A stretch of DNA of 64,000 nucleotides, taken from positions 806,001 to 870,000 of the forward strand of contig NZ_CP140255.1 of NCBI RefSeq assembly GCF_034479615.1. The letters are read 5' to 3'. Origin of the DNA: Vreelandella neptunia (GTDB lineage Bacteria; Pseudomonadota; Gammaproteobacteria; Pseudomonadales; Halomonadaceae). This document shows positions 43,916-53,721 of this stretch, in pieces. Positions within the stretch are counted from its first letter, which is position 1. The number at the start of each line of letters is the position of its first letter. The notes beneath the pieces are model-generated. The model did not search any database. It saw only the letters and a list, made by a program, of their open reading frames with translations, and had not been told where the DNA came from. The position numbers and the translations under genes were made by a program.

Positions 43916-44788
43916 TTATTGTTGTTGAACGATACCACAAAAATGTTGCGTAAGTCGTTGAATTAACTCTCCGCTATGCCGCCAGAAATGCCAGTACAAG
44001 GGCACTGCTAAAAAATGACCGGGGGCAACACTGGCTAGTTGGCCACTGGCCATTAATTCGCCGACCTGCAACTGAGGCATCATGCCGTAGCCGATCCCGG
44101 CTGCAGCTAAGCGCACAAACCCCTCTGAAGATGGGCAGAGGTGATAAGGAAAGTGGCCGTGGTAGCCGCACTGAGCAAGAAAGCGGTGCTGCAACTGATC
44201 GTGAGGGCCGAAGACGATGGCTGGCGCGGATTGAAAGCTCTCTTTGCAAGGGCCTTCTGGAAAGTAGCGTTCGATATAAGCCGGTGTCGCCAAAGGGTGG
44301 TAGCGCATTTCTCCCAGCGCAACACTGCGTGCACCGGCTATTGGTTGTGGTGTGGCGCATAGGCAGGCCACCACATCGCCATCGCGCAAGCGCTTGAGTC
44401 CCACATCCTGGTCTTCAATCACTAGATCCAGCAGTAGACCCTCCTCTTGGCAGATAGCGGCAACGGCCTCAGCCCACCAGGTGACCAAACTATCCGCATT
44501 GATGGCGATCCGCAGGCGCGGTGCCTGGTCATCCAGCGTGGGTAGAGAACCGCGGAGGTCGCGCTCTAAAAGCTGTACCTGCTGGTAATGGGTCAACAAC
44601 CGCTGGCCCGCAGGGGTGGGAGCTAAATGAGGAGAGCGTATAAGCACCGGCTGCCCAAGGCGAACCTCCAGTGCCTTAATGCGCTGGGAGACAGCTGACT
44701 GCGAAAGCCCCAGCACATCGCCTGCGCGCTCAAAACCGTCGCACTCCACCACGATCGCCAAGGCATGAAGCAGTTTATAATCCAGCAT
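43916..44788 (-). CDS. LysR-family regulator of the ArgP/IciA type
   Basis: 290 residues from the ATG at 44788 (MLDYKLLHALAIVVECDGFERA). The sequence ALAIVVECDGFERAGDVLGLSQSAVSQRIKALE is characteristic of ArgP, which controls lysine/arginine export (lysE/argO) and dapB. No LysE/ArgO gene lies beside it here, so the target is elsewhere or different. It is divergent from the imelysin operon. Confidence 0.85.
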   Translation of the reverse strand: MLDYKLLHALAIVVECDGFERAGDVLGLSQSAVSQRIKALEVRLGQPVLIRSPHLAPTPAGQRLLTHYQQVQLLERDLRGSLPTLDDQAPRLRIAINADSLVTWWAEAVAAICQEEGLLLDLVIEDQDVGLKRLRDGDVVACLCATPQPIAGARSVALGEMRYHPLATPAYIERYFPEGPCKESFQSAPAIVFGPHDQLQHRFLAQCGYHGHFPYHLCPSSEGFVRLAAAGIGYGMMPQLQVGELMASGQLASVAPGHFLAVPLYWHFWRHSGELIQRLTQHFCGIVQQQ

Positions 44789-44995
44789 GTCGGTTTTCCC
44801 AAGGCAGCAAAAAAGTGACACAGAGCAAAAAATGGTTATGAAACGGCGTAGTGCTGTTTATTTAGGTTTAAATAGGATTGAATCTCATAGGTCAATGAAT
44901 TACATTTCAATGGAGCTAGAGCACCAAACCCTCAGGGGTCGCCTAGCACTTTATGTGAGTAGTTTCTGTAATGCCACAGCCTAAAGGACACTGTA

Positions 44996-46294
44996 ATGCC
45001 CGCCATCATGCTCCGTCGCCCTCTTGCTGGCATCGTTGCGCTTAGCGCGCTGATGCCTTTTGCCCCAGTTGCTGTCGACACCGCTGCTGCTGACGGCACC
45101 GTTAGCGCTGACGCCGTGGTTAAACACTACGCCGATCTGGCTCATGCCAATTACGCCGATGCACTGAATGCTGCCCAAGCATTGAACGAGCGTATCGACG
45201 AATTGCTCGCCAATCCCACGGCCGAAACCTTGAGCGCAGCCAAGCAAGCCTGGCTGCAGGCGCGGGTGCCTTATCAGCAGAGCGAAGTATTTCGTTTCGG
45301 TAATGCGGTGGTGGACGACTGGGAAGGGCAGCTCAACGCCTGGCCCCTGGACGAAGGCATGATCGATTACGTCGAAGGTGACGACTACCAGCATGAGCTG
45401 GGTAACGAAGGCGCCACCGCCAATATTATCGCCAACGAGCAAATCTCTGTCGGCGGCGAATCTCTGGACGTCAGCGACATTACCCCGGAACTCCTTGCTG
45501 ATCTGAACGAAATCGGCGGCTCGGAAGCCAACGTCGCCAGCGGCTATCACGCCATCGAGTTTCTGCTCTGGGGGCAGGATCTGCATGGCTTTGAGGAAGG
45601 CAACGGCGAACGACCGGTAAGTGATTACCAAACCGGCGACGACTGCACCCATGGCCACTGCGATCGCCGCCGCAGCTACCTGGACGCAGTGTCCGACCTG
45701 CTCGTTGACGACCTTGAGTGGATGGTGACCCAGTGGGCGCCGGAAACCGAGGGTAACTACCGCCAGGAACTGCTCGCCGAAAGCGATCAGGAGGGCCTGC
45801 GTCGTATGCTGTTCGGTATGGGCTCGCTCTCCCTGGGTGAGCTGGCAGGTGAGCGCTTAAAGGTCGCCCTGGAAGCCAACTCTTTTGAGGATGAGCACGA
45901 CTGCTTCAGCGACAATACCCACAACTCCCACTACTACAACGGTCAGGGTGTTCAGAATATCTACACCGGCAGCTATCAGCGTCTTGATGGCAGTGTGGTA
46001 GAGGGGCCTTCGCTACAAGACTTACTGTCTCAGGCAGATAGCGAGCTAGCCGACACCCTTGGTGAGCAGCTTGAAGCCACCATGACGCGGCTTGATGCTA
46101 TCAAGCAGGCGGCTGAGGCGGAAAGCTCCCCGATGGCATTCGATATGATGATTGCGCCGGGTAACGAGCAGGGCAGTGAATTGATCAACGAGGCGATTCT
46201 CACCCTGGTGGCGCAAACAGGGTCTATTGAACAGGCCGCAGGTGAACTGGGCGTGACCTCCCTACAGCCTGATGATGCCGGTCATCGGTTCTAG
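44996..46294 (+). CDS. Imelysin-family iron-regulated protein (IrpA-like)
   Basis: 432 residues. A signal peptide is followed by an all-helical imelysin fold; the GxHxxE metal motif is SGYHAIEFLLWGQD, and KHYADLAHANYADAL and LNAWPLDEGMIDYV are also family traits. Such periplasmic proteins are related to EfeO and are linked to iron uptake. First gene of a four-gene operon with a di-heme oxidoreductase, a second imelysin and a DUF1513 protein. A clear stem-loop follows it. Confidence 0.9.
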   Translation: MPAIMLRRPLAGIVALSALMPFAPVAVDTAAADGTVSADAVVKHYADLAHANYADALNAAQALNERIDELLANPTAETLSAAKQAWLQARVPYQQSEVFRFGNAVVDDWEGQLNAWPLDEGMIDYVEGDDYQHELGNEGATANIIANEQISVGGESLDVSDITPELLADLNEIGGSEANVASGYHAIEFLLWGQDLHGFEEGNGERPVSDYQTGDDCTHGHCDRRRSYLDAVSDLLVDDLEWMVTQWAPETEGNYRQELLAESDQEGLRRMLFGMGSLSLGELAGERLKVALEANSFEDEHDCFSDNTHNSHYYNGQGVQNIYTGSYQRLDGSVVEGPSLQDLLSQADSELADTLGEQLEATMTRLDAIKQAAEAESSPMAFDMMIAPGNEQGSELINEAILTLVAQTGSIEQAAGELGVTSLQPDDAGHRF

Positions 46295-46313
46295 ACTCGA
46301 CTAGCGTTTACCA

Positions 46314-46356
46314 AGAGCCGCCGATAGTGTTGCTATCGCGCGGCTCTGTTGGTTTT
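46314..46356 (+). terminator. Stem-loop inside the imelysin operon
   Basis: AGAGCCGC and GCGGCTCT, extended inwards by CGATAG and CTATCG with one bulged base, make a long hairpin followed by GTTGGTTTTG. It lies between the first imelysin gene and the di-heme gene, so it may attenuate downstream expression. Confidence 0.65.
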
Positions 46357-46385
46357 GTCAGTATCCTCCTTCTCAAGGTATCACC

Positions 46386-47855
46386 ATGTACCGCTTACCC
46401 CGGTTTATCGTCCTAGCCAAGTGGGTGCCCAGCACATTAGCCCACAGCAGTTTCTTACTGTTCTTGCTGACCGCGCCCTTACAGGCAGCCGAATCACCTA
46501 TACAAAATGTGCCACCTAGCCAAGATTATCCCATTCAAACGACGCCCATGAGTGGCGGCGATGGCTCGGTAGAGCAGTTTGACCATAACGCCTATTCGCT
46601 GCCGCTGGGTAATATGTCGATGACCAAGCGGCTGGATTTCAGTGTCGGCAACAGCTTCTTTCGTAACCCCTGGGTGGCGGCGCCCGCCAGCACCGAGGCC
46701 CGGGATGGCCTGGGGCCGCTGCTCAACACCAATAGCTGCCAGGGTTGCCACCTTAAAGATGGTCGGGGGCACCCACCCACCGGCGACGAAAACCCCATCG
46801 CGCTGTTTCTGCGCCTCTCTTTACCCGCTAGCCAAGCGGATCCAGAGACACTGGAGCAGCGGGGCGCGCTTCCGGTACCTAACTACGGTTTGCAGCTACA
46901 AACCGCGGCGATTAGCGGTGCCAAGCCCGAGGCCAAGCTGGTGATTGAGTATCGTCCTCGGGAAGTGAGCTTCGCCGATGGTACTAGCGTCACTTTGCAG
47001 GAGCCGATCTACTCGATTGCCGAACCCGCCTACGGAGAGCTGCCGGAGTCACTGCAAACCTCGCCACGGCTGGCACCGCCAATGATTGGCCTGGGCCTGC
47101 TGGAAGCGATTCCTGAAGCTGACCTTATCGCTGCCGCAGACCCTGATGATGCTGATAACGACGGGATTTCCGGCCGCTATAACCAGGTGTGGGATGTGCG
47201 CAGTGGAGCCACGGTAATGGGGCGTTTTGGTTGGAAAGCCGGCGAGCCCAGCATTGAGCAGCAGGGCCTGCACGCCTTTGCCGGGGATATGGGGCTAACC
47301 TCCAGTCTGGTGCCACAAACCGACTGCATGGAGAGCCAAGGGTGCGATGAGTTTCCTAACGGTGGCACGCCCGAAGTCAGCGATGACGTGGCCGACTTCG
47401 TGACCTTCTACGCTTCCAGCTTGGCGGTACCGATGCGCCGCGATATGGATGAACCAGCGGTAAAGCAGGGGGCTGAGAGATTTAACGCCCTGGGCTGCGC
47501 GAGCTGCCACACACCGCGCCAGCGCACCGCTGCGGATACTGCCCGTCCGGCGTTAGCCAATCAGGAAATATGGCCCTATAGCGACTTACTGCTCCACGAT
47601 CTGGGCGATGCCCTGGCTGATCATCGCAGTGAGTTCCAGGCCGATGGCCGCGAATGGCGCACCCCGCCGCTGTGGGGCATCGGCTTGGCGCAAACGGTTA
47701 ACCCCCGGGCGGGATTTCTCCACGATGGTCGCGCCCGCACCCTGGAAGAGGCGATACTCTGGCACGGTGGTGAGGCAGAAAGCGCCACCCAGGGCTATCG
47801 AGCATTGCCCGCCGACCAGCGCGCGGAACTTATACGTTTCCTTGAATCCCTGTAA
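46386..47855 (+). CDS. Di-heme oxidoreductase (thiol-oxidoreductase-like cytochrome c)
   Basis: 489-residue periplasmic protein with two c-type heme sites: NSCQGCHLKDG (about residue 118) and LGCASCHTPRQ (about residue 370). N-terminal signal peptide (SFLLFLLTAPLQAA). It belongs to the di-heme family that recurs beside imelysin genes, where it may oxidise Fe(II) or a cofactor during iron uptake; its exact reaction is not established. Separated from the next imelysin gene by 22 bp. Confidence 0.9.
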   Translation: MYRLPRFIVLAKWVPSTLAHSSFLLFLLTAPLQAAESPIQNVPPSQDYPIQTTPMSGGDGSVEQFDHNAYSLPLGNMSMTKRLDFSVGNSFFRNPWVAAPASTEARDGLGPLLNTNSCQGCHLKDGRGHPPTGDENPIALFLRLSLPASQADPETLEQRGALPVPNYGLQLQTAAISGAKPEAKLVIEYRPREVSFADGTSVTLQEPIYSIAEPAYGELPESLQTSPRLAPPMIGLGLLEAIPEADLIAAADPDDADNDGISGRYNQVWDVRSGATVMGRFGWKAGEPSIEQQGLHAFAGDMGLTSSLVPQTDCMESQGCDEFPNGGTPEVSDDVADFVTFYASSLAVPMRRDMDEPAVKQGAERFNALGCASCHTPRQRTAADTARPALANQEIWPYSDLLLHDLGDALADHRSEFQADGREWRTPPLWGIGLAQTVNPRAGFLHDGRARTLEEAILWHGGEAESATQGYRALPADQRAELIRFLESL

Positions 47856-47877
47856 GTCATTCTGTTAAGGAGTTACC

Positions 47878-48903
47878 GTGATCGCATCTCTTCGCCGCCT
47901 GAGTTTGCTGGCCTGCGCGCTACTCGCGACGCCGCTCTCTTTTGCTACGGACACCCCTACGCCGCGGGAAATGTGGCACGGCGCGGTGGAACTTCAGTAT
48001 GCTGAGTTGAGTGCCGCCTCCGAGCGCCTGGAAGCCAGCGCCGCGCGCTTTTGCCAGGGCTCAGACGAGGCCCTCAGGCAGCGGCTGGAAAATGACTGGC
48101 TGAGCGCCTACCAAGCCTGGCAGGCGGTGCGCTTTATACAGTTTGGGCCCGTCGAGCAGAATAGCCGGGGCTGGCAACTGCAGTTCTGGCCGGATCGAAA
48201 AAACCTGGTGGGCAGCAAGGTGCGCGGCTGGCTGAAGGCAGCCGAAGCGCCGGATGCCCAAGATATCGCCAGTGACAGCGTGGCGATCCAAGGCTTTCCC
48301 GCCCTTGAATACTTGCTTTATGACGACGCCATGGACGAACAGGCCCTGAGCGATCCTAAAGCCTGCACGCTGATGCATGCCATCGCCACTTATCTTGCGG
48401 ATACCACGAGCGCTCTGCATCGCGACTGGCAGGCCTTTGGCGAGCACTATCTTGATACTGCCGACTACACCGAAACCACACTGGCCAGCGCCATCCAGGC
48501 CCTCGAAATACTCGAAGATAAACGGCTCGGTGAGCCCATGGGCCTCAAAGGCGCACCCGCCAACGGCTACTTGGCGGAAGCCTGGCGTAGCGGGCAAACG
48601 GTTCGGTTGGTAGAGAGCAGCCTGGAGGGCCTGCGTACCGGCCTCCTGCCGGGCCTTACCGCTCTGCTGCGCGAGGCCGATGCGCTACCGCTTGCCGAGG
48701 CGTTTCGTGACCAGTTGGATAAGACACTCGTTCAGGCCAGCGAACTGCCACCGGGCTTGGTGCCTTCCCTTGAAGACGAAGAGGCGTTTCGCGGTCTGCA
48801 GTCGCTCTACCTCGACATCAGCCAGCTACGCCATCTACTGGGTAACGAGATCGCTGGTGAACTGGGGCTGGTACGAGGCTTTAACTCCAGCGATGGGGAT
48901 TGA
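47878..48903 (+). CDS. Second imelysin-family protein
   Basis: 341 residues, GTG start after AAGGAG. Signal peptide (SLLACALLATPLSFA). Helical imelysin fold with WLSAYQAWQAVRFIQFGPVEQ and the motif GFPALEYLLYD, where Pro-Ala replaces the His of GxHxxE. The two imelysins of this operon differ at that site, so they probably bind metal differently. The DUF1513 gene begins 3 nt after its stop. Confidence 0.9.
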   Translation: MIASLRRLSLLACALLATPLSFATDTPTPREMWHGAVELQYAELSAASERLEASAARFCQGSDEALRQRLENDWLSAYQAWQAVRFIQFGPVEQNSRGWQLQFWPDRKNLVGSKVRGWLKAAEAPDAQDIASDSVAIQGFPALEYLLYDDAMDEQALSDPKACTLMHAIATYLADTTSALHRDWQAFGEHYLDTADYTETTLASAIQALEILEDKRLGEPMGLKGAPANGYLAEAWRSGQTVRLVESSLEGLRTGLLPGLTALLREADALPLAEAFRDQLDKTLVQASELPPGLVPSLEDEEAFRGLQSLYLDISQLRHLLGNEIAGELGLVRGFNSSDGD

Positions 48904-48906
48904 ACC

Positions 48907-49995
48907 ATGCAGCGACGCCAAGTACTCAAAGTAGGGTTGGGCAGCGTCGCCATGGCGCTGACTCCGCTGAGCTGGGCGCTGCCCGCGCGGGAGGAAGCCG
49001 CTTGGCTGTTCAGCGCGGTAGACGACCCCAGCGGAGGGCATTACATCGCCGGGGTGGCATTGGATGGTCAGACCCGCTTTATGATCGAAGTACCCGAGCG
49101 CTGCCATGGAGGCTGTCTGCGGCCCGACTCTCGCCAGGCGGTATTGTTTGCTCGCCGCCCTGGCACACGGATGCATGTGATCGATGGGGACAGCCGCCAA
49201 TTAGCCCACACCATTGCGGCCGGGGAGGGCTACCACTTCTACGGGCATGGCGTTTTCGACCTGAGCGGGCGCTATCTGTATGTCACCGCCAATCGTTTGG
49301 AGGACAGCGCCGGGCTAGTGCGCGTTTATGACGCTGCCAACGACTACGCCCATGTGCGCGATATGCTGCTGGACGGTATTGGGCCCCATGAGCTTAGGCT
49401 GATGCCGGATGGTGATACCCTGGTGATTGGTTTGGGGGGTATCCAGACTCACCCTGACTATGGTCGGGTTAAGCTCAACCTGGACACCATGGCACCAGCG
49501 CTGATGCTGCTGGATCGCCACAGCGGTGAGGTCTTGGCCCGTCACAAACCCTCCCATCACCAGCTAAGCTGCCGTCATCTTGATGTAGCGGCGGACGGTA
49601 CCGTGATCGCTGGCTACCAGTTTGAAGGCCCCGAGTGGGAGGCTCACCCGTTAATCTGTCGCCTGGATATCAACGGCCACTTCTCTGAACTGTCACTGGC
49701 CGATGAAGTCACCGCCAGTCTGAAGCACTACACTGCCAGCGTGGCGTTTAGCCGTGTTTCTGGCAATGTTCTGGTGACTGCCCCTCGCGGCAATCGGGCA
49801 CTGCTGCTGGATGCCGAGCAAGGCAAACTTGTTGCCAGCTTGGCGCTGCCCGACGCCGCTGGCGCCCGCTGCGACGGCAACGGCGGCTTTCTGGTCTCCT
49901 CCGGCCAGGGCGGGCTTTACCTTGTAACGCCTGACTCGGCAACGCCCGAGCTGCTCGCCAGCCTGGAAATTCGCTGGGATAACCATCTGACATAA
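48907..49995 (+). CDS. DUF1513 beta-propeller protein
   Basis: 362 residues. A twin-arginine-like signal (RRQVLKVGLGSVAMALTPLSWALPA) suggests Tat export of a folded protein. The mature part is a repetitive beta-propeller (GGHYIAGVALDG, GHGVFDLSGRYLYVTAN, GPHELRLMPDGDTLVIGLGG). DUF1513 proteins close imelysin/di-heme operons in many proteobacteria. Function unknown; likely part of the same iron system. Confidence 0.88.
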   Translation: MQRRQVLKVGLGSVAMALTPLSWALPAREEAAWLFSAVDDPSGGHYIAGVALDGQTRFMIEVPERCHGGCLRPDSRQAVLFARRPGTRMHVIDGDSRQLAHTIAAGEGYHFYGHGVFDLSGRYLYVTANRLEDSAGLVRVYDAANDYAHVRDMLLDGIGPHELRLMPDGDTLVIGLGGIQTHPDYGRVKLNLDTMAPALMLLDRHSGEVLARHKPSHHQLSCRHLDVAADGTVIAGYQFEGPEWEAHPLICRLDINGHFSELSLADEVTASLKHYTASVAFSRVSGNVLVTAPRGNRALLLDAEQGKLVASLALPDAAGARCDGNGGFLVSSGQGGLYLVTPDSATPELLASLEIRWDNHLT

Positions 49996-50002
49996 AAGAC
50001 TT

Positions 50003-50027
50003 TAAATAGTTATTAGTAATAGCCCGT
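50003..50027 (+). promoter_or_regulatory. Candidate PvdS-type iron-starvation box upstream of the pvdE-like gene
   Basis: TAAAT (50003-50007) and CGT (50025-50027) are 17 bp apart, within the 16-17 bp spacing of Pseudomonas PvdS promoters. It lies 111 bp before the exporter ATG. A motif this short can occur by chance; the location, in the only intergenic gap before this gene, is what supports it. Confidence 0.5.
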
Positions 50028-50137
50028 CGATACGAACTGTCAGGCCAACGGTTTACTATCCAATATAAATGACGCCTTCTTGGTGAGAGGTGCTGCTGGT
50101 AGACTTCAGCGCTCTTGACAGGAAGGCAAGGAGCCCC

Positions 50138-51790
50138 ATGGAACTGCTGCGCTTAGTATTTCATCACTACCGCTGGCCCTTTTTAGGCGCCATTGCTTTG
50201 AGCCTATTGAGCGCTGGCTTAGGGGTCGGGGTAATTGCCTTTATCAACCAGCGGCTTATTGAAGTAGGCAGTATGGCGGCGCTGCCGCAATTTCTCGGCC
50301 TGCTGGCGGTGCTCCTGGCGGTCACACTCAGTACGCAATTGGCGCTGACCGTGCTGGGGCATCACTTTGTGTTTGATCTACGCTCGCGGCTGGTGAAGCG
50401 GATTCTCGACACCGATATTGAGCGCTTGGAGCAGTTGGGCAACGCCACCTTGCTGGCCAGTTTGTCCAGCGATGTGCGTAACATCACTATTGGCTTTGTG
50501 CGTCTGCCGGAACTGATTCAGGGCGTGGTGCTAACGCTCGCCTCGGTGGCCTATTTGGCATGGCTCTCGCCGCAAATGGTGGTGATCACCGTTCTATGGA
50601 TCGCGTTCACCATGGGCGTGGGTTGGGTGCTGGTGTCGCGGGTGTATCGCCATTTTCGCCTCGTGCGTGAAAGCGAAGACAGTCTGTATAAAGATTTCCA
50701 GGCGGCCATTGAAGGGCGCAAAGAGCTGGCGCTCAACCGCGACCGTGCCCGGCGCTTTTATGATGAGCGCTATATCGCCAATGCCCGCGACTACCGTCAC
50801 CACATTATTCGCGCCGATACCTACCATTTAAGCGCTAACAACTGGTCTAACATTATGATGTTGGGCGCCATCGGGGTGGTGTTTTTCCTCTCTAATGGGT
50901 TGGGCTGGGCGAATACCACGGTGGCCTCCACCTTTGCGCTGACGCTGCTGTTTCTGCGCACGCCGCTGATCCAGGCGGTGGGCGCTTGGCCAACGCTGAT
51001 CAGCGCCCAGGTCGCGTTTGATAAATTGAGTAGCCTGGAGCTAGCCGAGTACCAGTCAAGCTTTGCCGTCGACGATACGCTGTCCGATTGGCAGCGCCTT
51101 GAACTGGAAGAAGTCACCTACCACTACCCGAACACTGCCCAGGGCGAGGGCTTTCAGGTGGGGCCGCTCAATATGACCCTAGAGCGCGGTGAGCAGGTGT
51201 TTCTGATCGGCGGCAACGGCAGCGGTAAGTCGACCCTGGCAAGGCTGCTCTCGGGGTTATACCGCCCCCAAAGCGGCACTATTAAGATTGACGGGCAGGT
51301 GGTCACTGCTGCTCAGTGGGAAGCGTTCCGCGCTCGCTTTGCCAGTGTGTTTACCGATTTCCATCAGTTTGATCAGACCATGGGGCCGGAAGGCCTGCCT
51401 GCTGACCCGCAGGTCGTTGATACCTGGCTTGAGCGACTGCAGATGCAGCATAAATTGCAGTGGGAGGGTGATCGTGTCATCAACACCCAGCTCTCCCAAG
51501 GGCAGCGTAAGCGCCTGGCACTGCTATTAGCGATTGCCGAAAAACGCGATATTTTGCTCCTCGACGAGTGGGCGGCGGATCAAGACCCGCAGTTCCGCCG
51601 GCTGTTCTACCGCGAGCTGTTACCGCACTTAAAAGCAATGGGTAAAACCGTGTTTGCTATCAGCCATGACGACAGCTACTTCGTCCACGCTGATCGGTTG
51701 CTGGAGATGTCGAAGGGACAGCTAAGCGAGCTGAAAGGCGAGCAGCGTGCACGAGCGAGTGAGGACGCTGTTGCGCAAATTAATATCTAA
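50138..51790 (+). CDS. PvdE/SyrD-family cyclic-peptide ABC exporter
   Basis: 550 residues from the ATG at 50138 ([26 protein letters not shown] just upstream), the length of P. aeruginosa PvdE. Six membrane helices are followed by an ATPase with Walker [12 protein letters not shown], signature [12 protein letters not shown] and Walker [15 protein letters not shown]. This family moves siderophore precursors from cytoplasm to periplasm, fitting the NRPS genes nearby. The region upstream has a candidate iron-starvation box. Confidence 0.9.
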   Translation: MELLRLVFHHYRWPFLGAIALSLLSAGLGVGVIAFINQRLIEVGSMAALPQFLGLLAVLLAVTLSTQLALTVLGHHFVFDLRSRLVKRILDTDIERLEQLGNATLLASLSSDVRNITIGFVRLPELIQGVVLTLASVAYLAWLSPQMVVITVLWIAFTMGVGWVLVSRVYRHFRLVRESEDSLYKDFQAAIEGRKELALNRDRARRFYDERYIANARDYRHHIIRADTYHLSANNWSNIMMLGAIGVVFFLSNGLGWANTTVASTFALTLLFLRTPLIQAVGAWPTLISAQVAFDKLSSLELAEYQSSFAVDDTLSDWQRLELEEVTYHYPNTAQGEGFQVGPLNMTLERGEQVFLIGGNGSGKSTLARLLSGLYRPQSGTIKIDGQVVTAAQWEAFRARFASVFTDFHQFDQTMGPEGLPADPQVVDTWLERLQMQHKLQWEGDRVINTQLSQGQRKRLALLLAIAEKRDILLLDEWAADQDPQFRRLFYRELLPHLKAMGKTVFAISHDDSYFVHADRLLEMSKGQLSELKGEQRARASEDAVAQINI

Positions 51791-51814
51791 ACCGTGTTAA
51801 AAATAGCTAACGTT

Positions 51815-52618
51815 TTAACGGGCGACCTGCTTGGCGCGCTTTCGTGCTTCCAGGTCGCAGCCCTCTAGCGGGCAGGTGCCGCAGGTATCAAACTCATCCA
51901 GTAAAAAGCGCAGGCAGCAAAGCTTGCGCACCCGCTTAACTTCCTCACTCCCTTTGGGCGTAAAGTAACGCACCGGCTGAAACAGCGGGTTGCGCTTGCC
52001 GTTGGGCAGGTTGCGCGCTTCCAGCAACGCCTTGGCGGCCTCAAACGCCTGCTGATTAGCAAGCGGGTGCTCGCCTAGTGCGTTGACGTAAAAGTCCAGG
52101 TAGCCACCGGCATTGCTCCAGAACACCCGCTGTGCAGCGCCGGAGATAGCCGCTAATTGCTCAATCAACGGTGCCCAGTGCTGCTCAATCAGGGTAGCAA
52201 AACGCTCAAACGGATCTTGAGTGGTTATCGGCGTGCCTTCGTGGGGCAACCATAGCCGCGAGGTGGCGCCCTTGTCGTTGAAGATAACCTGCATGTCGTC
52301 CAGCCCCACCGGCAAGTCACGGTTGAGCAGCAGATTAGCTGTCAGTGTGGGAACGGTTAGCGCACTTAAGTGCCACTTCGACCAGATCGATACCACTGCC
52401 CGCTGGTCACCGCCTGGGTACTGTGCAGCGAAACGAGAGAGATCCTCCTTGAGCCAATCAGCATCCCGCCAACGGGCTGTTTTGAACGCTTCCAGCGGTG
52501 GCGTTCCACCTATTAACGGCGGCGTAAAGTTCGCCAACGGCCCGGTGTAGCAGGCGGCCAACGAAGGCTCGAACAGTTGTGGCTGACGCAGAGCAGAGGG
52601 CATCGCGGGCTCCATCAC
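51815..52618 (-). CDS. fhuF: FhuF-type siderophore-iron reductase
   Basis: 267-residue cytoplasmic 2Fe-2S protein that frees iron from imported hydroxamate siderophores by reduction. The C-terminal cluster motif is complete: CC-x10-C-x2-C in KLCCLRFLLDEFDTCGTCP. The body matches FhuF (VVSIWSKWHLSALTVPTLTANLLL). Upstream, 52678-52692, is a Fur-box-like sequence. Supports a hydroxamate component in the native siderophore. Confidence 0.92.
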   Translation of the reverse strand: MMEPAMPSALRQPQLFEPSLAACYTGPLANFTPPLIGGTPPLEAFKTARWRDADWLKEDLSRFAAQYPGGDQRAVVSIWSKWHLSALTVPTLTANLLLNRDLPVGLDDMQVIFNDKGATSRLWLPHEGTPITTQDPFERFATLIEQHWAPLIEQLAAISGAAQRVFWSNAGGYLDFYVNALGEHPLANQQAFEAAKALLEARNLPNGKRNPLFQPVRYFTPKGSEEVKRVRKLCCLRFLLDEFDTCGTCPLEGCDLEARKRAKQVAR

Positions 52619-52677
52619 AGGGCTTTAACACAAGGTTTTGACACAGCACACAGGTAAAATATGGCATTCAGCTTAAT

Positions 52678-52692
52678 CGATAATGCGTATCA
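52678..52692 (-). promoter_or_regulatory. Candidate Fur box of fhuF
   Basis: CGATAATGCGTATCA matches 12 of 15 positions of the 7-1-7 Fur consensus TGATAATGATTATCA. It lies 60 bp upstream of the fhuF start. Confidence 0.55.
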
Positions 52693-52751
52693 GTTGAAGC
52701 GTTTGATTGCGAATGAGTGCTTTTAAAAGTGTCTGACCTCGGAGAATAGCG

Positions 52752-53519
52752 CTATTGAGCCACGGCGATATTGTGCTCTCCGTTGGGGTGCTTCATGACC
52801 TGCATCGGTAAGCCATAAATAGCCTCTAAGGTGCTGCCGCACATCAAATTATCCGGGCTGCCATGGGCCAGCAAGCGACCGCTGTGCAGCGCCATTAGCT
52901 CGTCGCAGTAGCGCGAGGCCATGTTGATATCGTGCAGTACAATAATCACCCCAAGATTTAGCTCATCGCACAGCTTACGGATCAGCGCCAGCACTTCGAT
53001 TTGGTGGGCGATATCCAGCGCCGCTAGCGGCTCATCCAACAGCAGGAATCGGCTGCCCTGGGCGAGTAGCATCGCCAGCCATACCCTTTGGCGTTCACCA
53101 CCAGAGAGCGTGTCGACCAAGCGGTCGGCAAAGGCCTCTGTGTGGGTCAGGGCAATGGCGCGATCAATGGCATCTTTGTCTTTTTGGGTATGGCGGCCCA
53201 GCAGCCCGTGCCATGGGTAGCGGCCAAAGGCGACTAGCTCGCGTCCGGTAAGACTTTCTGCACTGGGTAAATGCTGGGGCAGGTAAGCCACCTGACGAGC
53301 GAACTCACGATTTCCCCAGTCACTCAGCGGGCGCTGATCAAAGTGAATCTCCCCCTGGCTTACCGGCTGCTGCTGGGCCATGAGCTTGATCAGCGTCGAC
53401 TTGCCCGAGCCGTTATGACCAATCAGGCCATAAACCTTGCCCTCATGAAAGCTGTGGTCAATGGGATTTAAAATCTGCTTACCATTGATTTCAAAGGTGG
53501 CGCCTTTGACCTCGAACAT
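52752..53519 (-). CDS. FhuC/FecE-type ABC transporter ATPase for ferric siderophores
   Basis: 255 residues. Walker A is [13 protein letters not shown], signature LSGGERQRVWLAMLLAQ, Walker B FLLLDEPLAALD, and the switch His is in IVLHDINMA. Closest in style to iron-hydroxamate FhuC proteins. The permease and binding-protein genes are not adjacent, so they must lie elsewhere. A Fur-box-like site is upstream. Confidence 0.9.
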   Translation of the reverse strand: MFEVKGATFEINGKQILNPIDHSFHEGKVYGLIGHNGSGKSTLIKLMAQQQPVSQGEIHFDQRPLSDWGNREFARQVAYLPQHLPSAESLTGRELVAFGRYPWHGLLGRHTQKDKDAIDRAIALTHTEAFADRLVDTLSGGERQRVWLAMLLAQGSRFLLLDEPLAALDIAHQIEVLALIRKLCDELNLGVIIVLHDINMASRYCDELMALHSGRLLAHGSPDNLMCGSTLEAIYGLPMQVMKHPNGEHNIAVAQ

Positions 53520-53567
53520 GAATGACTCCTAGCGATAGGGTTGATGATAATGCCTCCATTCTAGTGC

Positions 53568-53581
53568 TAATGGTTCTCATT
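53568..53581 (-). promoter_or_regulatory. Candidate Fur box of the fhuC-like gene
   Basis: On the minus strand AATGAGAACCATT matches 11 of 13 bases of the Fur core AATGATAATCATT, 49 bp upstream of the ATG. Confidence 0.55.
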
Positions 53582-53721
53582 TTTAACAAAAAAATGAAAA
53601 GATTTACGTGATAGATGGCAAACGCCGCTTGGGGAAAGCAGGTCGGGGGTAGTAGGTCTGCATCAGCTAGCCTCCGCTTGAGTGGCTAACCGATGTGATT
53701 AGAGGTGGTATTGATCGTTTA

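Noticed and set aside
44860..44995. Fur box before the first imelysin gene
   Set aside because: The best candidate (complement of GATTGAATCTCAT) matches the Fur core too poorly to call, although iron regulation would be expected there.
44981..45658. 225-codon minus-strand frame inside the first imelysin gene
   Set aside because: Antisense to a well-supported imelysin gene with signal peptide and metal motif; low-bias codon pattern explains the long shadow frame.
48061..48597. 178-codon minus-strand frame
   Set aside because: Antisense to the second imelysin gene; no family resemblance.
50066..50070. A second TAAAT near the pvdE-like gene as an iron-starvation box
   Set aside because: No CGT occurs 16-17 bp downstream.
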